In this document: piece by piece, positions 38,946 through 47,484 of the stretch
How the letters are laid out: each line of letters begins with the position of its first letter
How positions within the stretch are numbered: the stretch's first letter is position 1
From: Dehalococcoidales bacterium
GTDB lineage: Bacteria; Chloroflexota; Dehalococcoidia; Dehalococcoidales; UBA1222
DNA length: 53,548 nt
Direction: 5' to 3'
NCBI GenBank assembly: GCA_016286345.1
Contig: JAEESL010000005.1
Span: 1-53,548, forward strand
The notes under the pieces: model-generated
Seen by the model: only the letters and a program-made list of their open reading frames with translations
What the model was told of the DNA's origin: nothing
The model's database searches: none
Program-made: the position numbers and the translations under genes

Positions 38946-39440
38946 ATGGCAGAAGAAAAACAGCAGCAAACAGTTGCAAAAAATGTGTCTAAGCATTCAC
39001 TTTGTTTAGCATTACCCAATGGCCACTGTGTCGCGATAATAAGAAAAGGTACCGAATTACCTGTCAAGCGAACAATCAAAGTGACAACTACCGAAGTTGA
39101 TCAGCCTAATATCTGTCTGGATATCAGACTTGGTGAAAACCTGATGGCTGAAGATAATTTCGCTTTCAGTAAGATCAAACTCGATAACATTCCCAAAGGT
39201 GCAGCCGGTGCCCCTGTAATCAGGGTGACATTCAAATCATATATAAACAGCGTATATGATCTGGTTATCCACTATACAGAAAAGGATTCGGGACAGACGC
39301 TTACGGTTTTCCCGTCTTTCGGTCTCTCTCAGGATGAGATCAAGGCCATCCATAAAAAGGTTCAGGAAAAGGCAAAAACCATCGTACCATTCGATATGGG
39401 CGAGACACAGAAAATAATTCCGCTTGGAAAATCCGCCTAG
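38946..39440 (+). CDS. Stand-alone Hsp70/DnaK substrate-binding-domain-like protein (no ATPase domain)
   Basis: IIRKGTELPVKRTIKVTTTEVDQPNICLDIRLGENLMAEDNFAFSKIKLDNIPKGAAGAPVIRVTFKSYINSVYDLVIHYTEKDSGQTLTVFPSFGLSQDEI aligns by eye with the DnaK SBD (LIPRNTTIPT..., QGER.[35 protein letters not shown].TGK...I....GLSDEEI). Confidence 0.8.
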   Translation: MAEEKQQQTVAKNVSKHSLCLALPNGHCVAIIRKGTELPVKRTIKVTTTEVDQPNICLDIRLGENLMAEDNFAFSKIKLDNIPKGAAGAPVIRVTFKSYINSVYDLVIHYTEKDSGQTLTVFPSFGLSQDEIKAIHKKVQEKAKTIVPFDMGETQKIIPLGKSA

Positions 39441-40837
39441 TTTCTTCTGAACGTTTGTTTCTTTTCCGGTATTTCCTGCTCAGGGAACCTGTAATCCGAT
39501 GCAAGAATAGTAAAGACGATACCGACTTTAGGATCTGCCAGTCGGGATGATATACGTCTGTCCATATCGTTCAGGGATACTGATGATGTGATAACCGTCG
39601 GAAGTTTAGAGTTATATCTTGTATTGATTATTCTGTACAGTTCATCCTGATTCCATGCCGATGAATTAACGGCACCAAAATCATCCAGAACAAGCAACGG
39701 AGCTTTCTTTACGCGTTCAATGACATCATTGTAGGACGTGTCACTATTGCGGTTGAAAGAGGATTTAAGCTTGTTCAGCAGTTCTGAAACATCCACAAAG
39801 ATCGCCGGTTTATTATGCTCATACTGATAATTGACTATGGATGCTGCCAGATGAGTTTTTCCGCAGCCGATCTCTCCGATGAATACAAGCCATCCTTCAG
39901 GATTCCTTGCATAATCCAGAGCTGTCTGGTAGGCTCTTTCAAGATTTTCCTGTATATCTTTCGGAAGATTGGGGAGTTTGTAATCAAAACTCTCAAATGT
40001 CATTGATTTCTGAAGCTGATAGTCACTCGGCCATGCATACTGTTCGTCATTCGCAGCTGCATTAAGTTCAACAACAATGCAGTTGGCTTCATTCTGGAAA
40101 CGTGCTTTCCATCTTTCATCAAGATCATTTGGGTGGGTACTTGATGTTATGACCATTGGCAGATGGTTATTCAGACGATATGAGAAGATCTGATCCAGTT
40201 TTTCACGGGACCATTGGTTATCTGCCTGAAGTCCGAAATCATCAATGATGAGAAGGGGAGTGTTGCGGATCCCGTCAAGAACATCATCATAGGAATTCTC
40301 TGAATCAAACTGGGTACTGCTTTTGATTTTATCCAACAGGTCGGATGCACTGTCATAGTAGAAGTACTGGTTCAGAGTATATCTTCTGTTGCCTATGGCA
40401 GCTGCAAGCTGTGTTTTGCCTGTACCGGGTCCTCCGTAAATATAAAGCCACCCTTTGGGATCTTCTGCATATTCTCTGCATTTAATGAATGATGCGTTGT
40501 ATTTTTCCTGGTTCTGTTTTTTCAGACTAGTTCCATTCGGATCAAGGCTGGCAAAAGTTACATCTATAAGCATTCCTATATTGGAAAGCTTCTGGATATA
40601 CTGCTGTCGATGGGCACGGTTAATGGCAATCGTACAGTCACAGGGTTTGGCGGCAGAATAATCCACAGAACCGTCTTCTCGTCTTGGATACAGGTAACCT
40701 GCTCCGTGACATTTCGGACATGCTGCTCTTATTGCATCTTCATCACTAGTGTCTGCTGATGCTTCCATATTTTCCAGTGAGGAATCGCTTGGGGTCATGC
40801 TGCGCATTACTTTGTCCAGTTGTTCCCATTCTGCCAT
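39437..40837 (-). CDS. Putative helicase loader with two tandem DnaC/DnaI-like AAA+ domains and an N-terminal Cys motif
   Basis: Two Walker A (GGPGTGKT, GEIGCGKT) and two Walker B (LLIIDDFG, LLVLDDFG) in repeated domains; N-terminal CPKCHGAGY...KPCDC. Confidence 0.87.
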   Translation of the reverse strand: MAEWEQLDKVMRSMTPSDSSLENMEASADTSDEDAIRAACPKCHGAGYLYPRREDGSVDYSAAKPCDCTIAINRAHRQQYIQKLSNIGMLIDVTFASLDPNGTSLKKQNQEKYNASFIKCREYAEDPKGWLYIYGGPGTGKTQLAAAIGNRRYTLNQYFYYDSASDLLDKIKSSTQFDSENSYDDVLDGIRNTPLLIIDDFGLQADNQWSREKLDQIFSYRLNNHLPMVITSSTHPNDLDERWKARFQNEANCIVVELNAAANDEQYAWPSDYQLQKSMTFESFDYKLPNLPKDIQENLERAYQTALDYARNPEGWLVFIGEIGCGKTHLAASIVNYQYEHNKPAIFVDVSELLNKLKSSFNRNSDTSYNDVIERVKKAPLLVLDDFGAVNSSAWNQDELYRIINTRYNSKLPTVITSSVSLNDMDRRISSRLADPKVGIVFTILASDYRFPEQEIPEKKQTFRRN

Positions 40838-41411
40838 CTTTTTTACCCTCTGTCTGCCAATTTTGTAAAATTGCCTTGATATATTTCCAATTTCGTTTGT
40901 TTAATGAGACTGCTTCTTTAAATGCTTCATTGATCCATGATTCAGGATATTCTTCACTGGCCATCTTCAGCTCTTCTACGATTATCGGAGTAAGTCTGCC
41001 GATGTTGTTTTCATATAAAACATAAATCGTAGGCTTTATATCAGGCTCACTGAAATCATCTTTTACCAGCTCCGATGTTATGTATCCGTTCTTTTTCAGC
41101 TCATCAGCGAGTCGCTTCCCATTACTGTTGTTCAGGATGTAAAGAGTATCAGATTCATTTGTCATGGAAATAAACAAGCCGAATCCGACACCTTTGTCCA
41201 GTGCAACTTTGATCCTTTCAGAATCTTCAAATGATATATCGTCTGCTTTGCAGAATTTTGATCCGTTCGGTTTCTGATATATGATGTTGAATGCCTGCAA
41301 AAGAATGTTGATCTCATCTGCATTCCTGATCTGTTTGACGATATCTGTGATAAACACTCTCGGTACCGGAGTGAAATCCATATTGTTCTGGGTATTTGTC
41401 ATGCCGTTCAT
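40746..41411 (-). CDS. DnaD-domain-like replication protein
   Basis: YVLYENNIGRLTPIIVEELKMASEEYPESWINEAFKEAVSLNKRNWKYIKAILQNWQTEGK matches the DnaD/DnaB_2 domain pattern; ATGA overlap with dnaB. Confidence 0.82.
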   Translation of the reverse strand: MNGMTNTQNNMDFTPVPRVFITDIVKQIRNADEINILLQAFNIIYQKPNGSKFCKADDISFEDSERIKVALDKGVGFGLFISMTNESDTLYILNNSNGKRLADELKKNGYITSELVKDDFSEPDIKPTIYVLYENNIGRLTPIIVEELKMASEEYPESWINEAFKEAVSLNKRNWKYIKAILQNWQTEGKKDGRMGTTGQSNAQHDPKRFLTGKYGSISRH

Positions 41412-42796
41412 GGTGTACCTAAGTTTTCTGTTGCCAGATTACCGAACTTTGTATATTCAGGTTTGAAATGTACGCGGACGGAACCTGTTGCACCATTTCT
41501 GTTCTTTGCAATTATGATATCGGCAAGCTCTCTGGGATACTCTTCACCGGGATGTTGTCTTGCCCATTCTTCTTCTGTTCTGTAATACATTGCTTCTCTG
41601 TGTACAAACAGTACCAGATCAGCATCCTGTTCGATACTGCCGCTTTCTCGAAGATCCGAGAGCTGGGGGATCCTGGTTTTGTTGCTTTGATCACCTCTTC
41701 TGTCGACGGCTCGGCTTAACTGAGAAAGGGCAATGACAGGAACATTCAGTTCTCGTGCGATCGATTTCAGTGCTCTGGTGAAATTACCGATTTCAAGAAC
41801 TCGGTTTTCTGTTTTACCTTCACCTTGCAGAAGCTGAAGATAATCAAGAATGATCAGATCAACAGGGTGGTCGGCATGAAGTCGTCTTGCCTTGCTTCTC
41901 ATTTCCGAGATTCTAAGCATGGATGTATCATCAATGAATATTCTGGCATCTCCGAGTTTTCCGATCGCATCCATTCGCCTTATTTCTTCTTCATCAGTGA
42001 AATTGTAATCAATGAATTTTCTGGAGTTGATTTCAGCTTCACCGGCAATAAGTCTGTTAGCCAGCTGTCCCCGGGACATTTCAAGACTGAATATTGCAAC
42101 AGTTGCGCCGTAATTGAGTGCTGCGTTCTGTGCGATATTCAATGCCAGACTTGTCTTACCCATACTTGTACGGCCTGCGAGGATGATCAGATCTGTTCGC
42201 TGAAACCCTCCGATATAGTTATCCAGGCCATCAAGACCTGTTTTGATTCGTGTGAGCTCCTGGTTATCAGAATCTTTTTTATGAGCTTCTTCTTCCGCAA
42301 GTTCAGTAAGGATTTTTCTCAGTTCCACAAAGTCCTGGGAACCGCGTTCCTGTCTGACTTTATACAGGATGTCCTCTGCCTCGCTGATGGCAGCAGATGT
42401 ATCAGGATTTGCTGCATATCCGACGTTCTGAATGTCATTTGCAGCAGTGATAATCTGTCGGGCAATTGAATTTCGGTATACATCACGTGCATAGTCTTCA
42501 ACGTTCTGGTAGGTGGGCGTTGATGCAATCAGATTATTCAGGTATGCATAACCGCCGGCTTTTTCAAGGTTTCCCTGACGGTCAAGCTCTGCCGAAACGG
42601 TTGTTATATCGATGGATTCACCGCGGTTATCTATGTTTACGCAGGCCTGATAAATAAACCTGTTGCGTTCTGACAGAAAGTCTTCAGGACGCAGTATGTT
42701 TGAAATACGGCTGATAACTTTTCCGTTGAGCAGAAGGGAACCGTTTACTCCTTCTTCTGACTCAAGATTATGCGGCAGCTGACGAGATTCAGGCAC
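41408..42796 (-). CDS. dnaB: Replicative DNA helicase
   Basis: LPHNLESEEGVNGSLL, LIILAGRTSMGKTSLALNIAQNAA, DLIILDYLQLLQG, LSQLSRAVDRRGD, LRESGSIEQDADLVLFVHRE. Confidence 0.97.
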   Translation of the reverse strand: MPESRQLPHNLESEEGVNGSLLLNGKVISRISNILRPEDFLSERNRFIYQACVNIDNRGESIDITTVSAELDRQGNLEKAGGYAYLNNLIASTPTYQNVEDYARDVYRNSIARQIITAANDIQNVGYAANPDTSAAISEAEDILYKVRQERGSQDFVELRKILTELAEEEAHKKDSDNQELTRIKTGLDGLDNYIGGFQRTDLIILAGRTSMGKTSLALNIAQNAALNYGATVAIFSLEMSRGQLANRLIAGEAEINSRKFIDYNFTDEEEIRRMDAIGKLGDARIFIDDTSMLRISEMRSKARRLHADHPVDLIILDYLQLLQGEGKTENRVLEIGNFTRALKSIARELNVPVIALSQLSRAVDRRGDQSNKTRIPQLSDLRESGSIEQDADLVLFVHREAMYYRTEEEWARQHPGEEYPRELADIIIAKNRNGATGSVRVHFKPEYTKFGNLATENLGTP

Positions 42797-42801
42797 AGGA
42801 A

Positions 42802-43248
42802 CTATTCTCCACCGACAACATTCAGTTTAATTTTGGATGTGACATTCTTGTGAAGTTTAATGGTTGCAACGTATTCACCGGCTTCTTTGATCGGTTCGAC
42901 TTCAATCTTTCTCTTGTCTATTTCGCATCCAACCATTCCGGAAAGCTCTTTTGCAATATCTGCTGTAGTCACTGAACCGTACAGCTTGTTGCCGGCTCCG
43001 AGTTTTCCTTTTATGGTGACGGTGAGTTTTTCAATCTTTTCGCCGAGTTCCTTCATCTTGCTTTCATGTTCGGCCTCAGCCTTTTTCTGGGCTTTTACCT
43101 GTGCTTCATGATGCTTGGTTACATTTTCAGTTGCAGGTACTCCCAGCTTCTTCGGAATAAGAAAGTTACGGGCATATCCGTCGGAGACTTCTTTTATCTC
43201 TCCGCTCTTTGCTACATTAGGTACATCTTTTAAAAATAATAATTTCAT
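42802..43248 (-). CDS. rplI: 50S ribosomal protein L9
   Basis: [40 protein letters not shown]. Confidence 0.97.
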   Translation of the reverse strand: MKLLFLKDVPNVAKSGEIKEVSDGYARNFLIPKKLGVPATENVTKHHEAQVKAQKKAEAEHESKMKELGEKIEKLTVTIKGKLGAGNKLYGSVTTADIAKELSGMVGCEIDKRKIEVEPIKEAGEYVATIKLHKNVTSKIKLNVVGGE

Positions 43249-43436
43249 TTACTGACCTCTCTCTAAACACCTTAATTTTACCAAATAATAGTGCCATTTT
43301 CCTGCCTTTGTGGCTAAAGAAAAATGGCATCTAATCAGATTTCTCGTTAAGTAAACTAAATATATAACAGATTATATCATCAACAATACATGCCAGAATG
43401 ATCGGATCGATAAACTGTAGAGTTTATGCCTGAACT

Positions 43437-44354
43437 CTATGACAGTTTGTTCTTTATTGATACTGCAGCCGTTGCTCCGTCACCGCAGGCAGATATCACC
43501 TGTTTAATGGAATTGGTCCTGACATCACCAACGGCATAAACACCCGGAACGCTGGTCTCCATGTTGACGTCAGTAATAATTGATCCGTCAGTACTCAGAT
43601 GAACAAGATCTTCCACGCATTTGGAGTTCGGGGTTATTCCGACTGCTACAAAAACAGCATCAACAGCAAGAGTTTTCTTGCTGCCGTCCAGCTTGTTTAC
43701 TAGGACGATATCTTGTACTTTTTCGCTTCCTTCAATTCGCTCTACAGTATATCCGAGCTGAGTTTCTATCTTGGGTTCCTGTGCAATTCTGTCTGCCACA
43801 AGTTTGGTTGCTCTGAACTCATTCCTTCTGTGGATCAGATATACCTTGGATCCGAACTTTGCCAGATGCATCGCTTCCATCAGTGCAGTGTTGCCGCCTC
43901 CGACTACTGCTATTACTTTGTCTCTGAAGAAGGGGGCATCGCATGTGGCACAGTATGAGACTCCCAGACCCTTCAGTTCCTGTTCACCGGGAACATTGAG
44001 TTTGTTTTTGGCAGAACCGGTGGCAACTATAACGGTTTTGCAAAGGAAGTGATTGTCTGTTGTTTCCACATCGAATAAGTTGTCTGTTTTCTTAACTGCT
44101 GTAACTTCAGCCATCTCTGATTTCATTCCGAAAGATACAGCCTGATCATATATCTTGGAAGAAAGATCATAACCGTTTATTCCTGTGGGGAATCCCGGAT
44201 AGTTTTCTATCAGTGTTGCTTCGTTCACCATTCCGCCCATCAGCATCGGCTCAAACAGAATGGTTTTCATCTGATCTCTGCAGCAGTAAAGTGCAGCAGT
44301 AAGTCCGCCCGGACCTCCGCCGATAATCCCTACATCATATATTTCTTCTTCCAT
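43437..44354 (-). CDS. trxB: Thioredoxin reductase
   Basis: DVGIIGGGPGGLTAALYCCRD, SYCATCDAPFFRDK (CATC), GGGNTALMEAMHLAKFGSKVYLIHRR; start at 44354 after SD AAAGGA. Confidence 0.95.
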   Translation of the reverse strand: MEEEIYDVGIIGGGPGGLTAALYCCRDQMKTILFEPMLMGGMVNEATLIENYPGFPTGINGYDLSSKIYDQAVSFGMKSEMAEVTAVKKTDNLFDVETTDNHFLCKTVIVATGSAKNKLNVPGEQELKGLGVSYCATCDAPFFRDKVIAVVGGGNTALMEAMHLAKFGSKVYLIHRRNEFRATKLVADRIAQEPKIETQLGYTVERIEGSEKVQDIVLVNKLDGSKKTLAVDAVFVAVGITPNSKCVEDLVHLSTDGSIITDVNMETSVPGVYAVGDVRTNSIKQVISACGDGATAAVSIKNKLS

Positions 44355-44497
44355 TTTCTTTCCTTTGGTTCCTGGTGACATGTTTGTTTTCAGATATAAA
44401 ACGTACAAGAAACAGTCTAACTTGGAACCGGTATTTTTATATACCTTGCAAATATCTATTACAGGTTAATTATAACTGTAGCATTTTCCATTTCAAA

Positions 44498-44520
44498 AAT
44501 GTCACGGAATTTCTGACATT
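44498..44520. repeat. Operator-like inverted repeat AATGTCA-N9-TGACATT
   Basis: Perfect 7-bp arms in the divergent trxB/uvrA intergenic region. Confidence 0.5.
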
Positions 44521-44561
44521 AAAATAGCATGTGATCTGGTTCTGTATCTTAAAATTATGCC

Positions 44562-44583
44562 TGAACGTATAAGAAAACGTTCA
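44562..44583. repeat. Operator-like inverted repeat TGAACGT-N8-ACGTTCA
   Basis: Perfect 7-bp arms about 65 bp upstream of the uvrA ATG. Confidence 0.5.
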
Positions 44584-44649
44584 ACAAAAATGCGGCTTGA
44601 CTGCAATTATTTTCATTCTTGTACACGGTCTTGTTGTATAATGTTCGCT

Positions 44650-47484
44650 ATGTCCAATAAATATATAGTGATAAAAGGCGCCCGTGAACATAACCTTAAA
44701 AATGTTGATCTGACATTTGAAAGAGATAAGTTCGTTGTTATTACAGGAGTATCCGGTTCAGGGAAATCATCCCTGGCATTTGATACCCTTTTTGCAGAGG
44801 GACAGAGACGTTATATGGAGTCCCTTTCTGCTTATGCAAGACAGTTTCTCGGAAGGATGGAGAAGCCTAATGTTGATTCCATTGACGGACTGAGCCCTGT
44901 CATTTCCATTGACCAGAAGGGAACTGTAAGAAATCCCAGATCCACAGTCGGTACCATTACTGAGATATATGATTATCTGAGACTGCTTTTTGCCAGGACC
45001 GGACATCCTCATTGTCCCAGGTGCGGAAAAGAGATTTCTGCCCAGACTGTCCAGCAGATGGTTGATACAGTTATCAATATGCCTGACAGAACCAAACTTA
45101 TCATTCTTTCACCGATCATCAGAGACAGAAAAGGAGAGTACAGGGATCTTTTTGCAGGTCTCAGAAAGAATGGTTATGCACGTGTAAGAGTTGACGGCAA
45201 GATGTTTGAACTTGCTGATGATATTGTTCTGGACAAGAACAAAAAGCATAAGATCGATGTTGTTATTGACCGTCTGATCATCAATAAAGGCGACTGTGAT
45301 ATATCACGAATTTCTTCGTCGATTGAAACTGCCTTAAAGCTTTCCGAAGGAACAGTGCTTCTGAGTGTGGTAGACGGTGAAGAAATACTGCTCTCAGATA
45401 AATATGCATGTGCTGAATGCGGTATCAGCATCGGTGAGATCGAACCAAGATCCTTCAGTTTCAACAGTCCCCATGGTGCATGCCCTGAATGTACAGGACT
45501 CGGTTTTAAAATGGAGTTTGATCCTGATCTTATTATCCCAGACAAGTCACTTTCTTTGTCTGAAGGTGCTATTTATCCTTACAGAACTCAGTCTAATGCG
45601 TTGAATCAGATTGCGGAGCTTGCTTATCGTTTCGGCGAATCTGTTGATACTCCTGTTGAGAAACTTTCAAAGCGGTTTGTAAACGCTCTGCTTTATGGAG
45701 AGAATCCCGATCACCATTATTACAGAAACCAGTTCGGTAAGCTCAGGATGGCAGGCTGGGGATTCGAAGGTGTCATTCCCAGACTGGACAGATTATACAA
45801 AGATACTGAATCGCAGCTTGTAAGAGATCAGATCGAAGAATATCAGGTTGCCAATGTATGTACTGCCTGCAAAGGTACCAGACTGAAACCTGAGGTTCTC
45901 AGTGTGACCATCGGTGACAAGAACATTGTTGACATATGCAATCTTTCCGTACATAAATTCCTTGATTGGGTAAAAATGCTCCAGAGTGAAGATTCTGTTT
46001 TCTCCGAAACAGAGAAGATAATTTCCAGGGATGTACTCAAGGAAATAAAGGCGCGTTTAAACTTCCTGGTTGATGTCGGCGTTGATTATCTGACCATGCA
46101 TCGTGCCAGTTACACCCTGTCGGGCGGGGAAGCACAGAGAATAAGACTTGCAACTCAGATCGGTTCAGGCCTTGTCGGCGTTCTTTATATCTGTGATGAG
46201 CCGACCATAGGACTTCATCCTGCGGACAGTCACAGACTTATCAAGACTCTCAAGGAACTGAGGGATCTCGGAAACAGCGTTGTTGTGGTTGAGCATGATG
46301 AAGCCATCATGAGAGCAGCTGATTACATCGTTGATATGGGACCGCGTGCTGGTATATACGGCGGAAGAGTCGTGGCACAGGGAACCATTGATGACATTAT
46401 GAAGGATGAGAACTCTCTGACAGGTGCATATCTTTCAGGAAGAAAGAAGATCCAGTATCCGAAGAAGCGCAGAAAAGGAAACGGCAAAAGCATTATTATC
46501 CGCGGCGCAAAACAGAATAATCTGAAAAACATTGATGTAAAGTTTGACCTCGGAAAGATGATATGTGTTACCGGCGTTTCGGGATCCGGCAAATCATCCC
46601 TGGTCAATGAGATTCTTATGAAAGCTCTTTCCCAGCATTTTTACAGGTCAAAGGATAAACCTGGTGATTATGATTCGATTGAAGGTCTTGAGAACATTGA
46701 TAAGGTTATCAATATTGACCAGACTCCGATCGGAAGAACACCTCGTTCTAATCCGGCGACATATACAGGAATGTTTACTCCGATAAGAGAACTGTTTGCA
46801 TCTATGCCTGAAGCCAAGGCAAGAGGTTATACTGCTGGACGGTTCTCCTTCAACGTCAAAGGCGGAAGATGTGAAGCCTGCAGCGGTGACGGTTACAAGA
46901 AAATCGAAATGCAGTTCCTTGCCGACGTGACTGTCCCATGCGAAGTCTGTCATGGGAAAAGATATGACAGGGAAGTCCTGGAGGTCCTTTTCAAGGGCAA
47001 GTCTATTGCAGATATTCTCGATATGTCTGTGGATGAGGCTATTCCTCTCTTTGAAAACCATCCCAGGATCATTTCACGGCTTCAGACCATGCAGGCTGTA
47101 GGCCTTGGCTATATGAAACTAGGTCAGCCTGCAACAACTATGTCAGGCGGTGAAGCACAGAGAGTTAAGCTGTCCACAGAACTTTCCAAGAGAGCTACCG
47201 GAAAGACTCTGTATATTCTTGATGAACCGACCACAGGTTTGTCTTTTGCGGATGTCGATGCATTGCTCACGGTCCTGCAGAAACTTGTTGATGTCGGAAA
47301 TACAGTTGTTCTTATTGAGCATAATCTTGATGTTATCAAGTCATCTGACTGGATCATAGATCTTGGCCCGGGAGCAGGGGATGAAGGCGGCAAGGTTGTC
47401 TGTGAGGGTACACCTGAGACGGTTTCAAAAAACACCAGGTCGCTTACTGGGAAGTTTCTTAAAGAAATACTGACTAAGTCCTAG
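44650..47484 (+). CDS. uvrA: Excinuclease ABC subunit A
   Basis: MSNKYIVIKGAREHNLKNVDL, GVSGSGKSSLAFDT, two LSGGEAQR-type signatures, zinc CxxC motifs. The ORF-track start at 44557 adds an unlikely extension. Confidence 0.97.
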   Translation: MSNKYIVIKGAREHNLKNVDLTFERDKFVVITGVSGSGKSSLAFDTLFAEGQRRYMESLSAYARQFLGRMEKPNVDSIDGLSPVISIDQKGTVRNPRSTVGTITEIYDYLRLLFARTGHPHCPRCGKEISAQTVQQMVDTVINMPDRTKLIILSPIIRDRKGEYRDLFAGLRKNGYARVRVDGKMFELADDIVLDKNKKHKIDVVIDRLIINKGDCDISRISSSIETALKLSEGTVLLSVVDGEEILLSDKYACAECGISIGEIEPRSFSFNSPHGACPECTGLGFKMEFDPDLIIPDKSLSLSEGAIYPYRTQSNALNQIAELAYRFGESVDTPVEKLSKRFVNALLYGENPDHHYYRNQFGKLRMAGWGFEGVIPRLDRLYKDTESQLVRDQIEEYQVANVCTACKGTRLKPEVLSVTIGDKNIVDICNLSVHKFLDWVKMLQSEDSVFSETEKIISRDVLKEIKARLNFLVDVGVDYLTMHRASYTLSGGEAQRIRLATQIGSGLVGVLYICDEPTIGLHPADSHRLIKTLKELRDLGNSVVVVEHDEAIMRAADYIVDMGPRAGIYGGRVVAQGTIDDIMKDENSLTGAYLSGRKKIQYPKKRRKGNGKSIIIRGAKQNNLKNIDVKFDLGKMICVTGVSGSGKSSLVNEILMKALSQHFYRSKDKPGDYDSIEGLENIDKVINIDQTPIGRTPRSNPATYTGMFTPIRELFASMPEAKARGYTAGRFSFNVKGGRCEACSGDGYKKIEMQFLADVTVPCEVCHGKRYDREVLEVLFKGKSIADILDMSVDEAIPLFENHPRIISRLQTMQAVGLGYMKLGQPATTMSGGEAQRVKLSTELSKRATGKTLYILDEPTTGLSFADVDALLTVLQKLVDVGNTVVLIEHNLDVIKSSDWIIDLGPGAGDEGGKVVCEGTPETVSKNTRSLTGKFLKEILTKS

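Noticed and set aside
43410-43427. ATAAACT-GTAG-AGTTTAT hairpin next to trxB
   Set aside because: Short AT-rich stem without a T-tract; insufficient evidence for a terminator.
44557-44649. 31-aa N-terminal extension of uvrA
   Set aside because: Upstream of conserved MSNKYIVIKGAREHNLKN; contains the palindrome and the -10 box.
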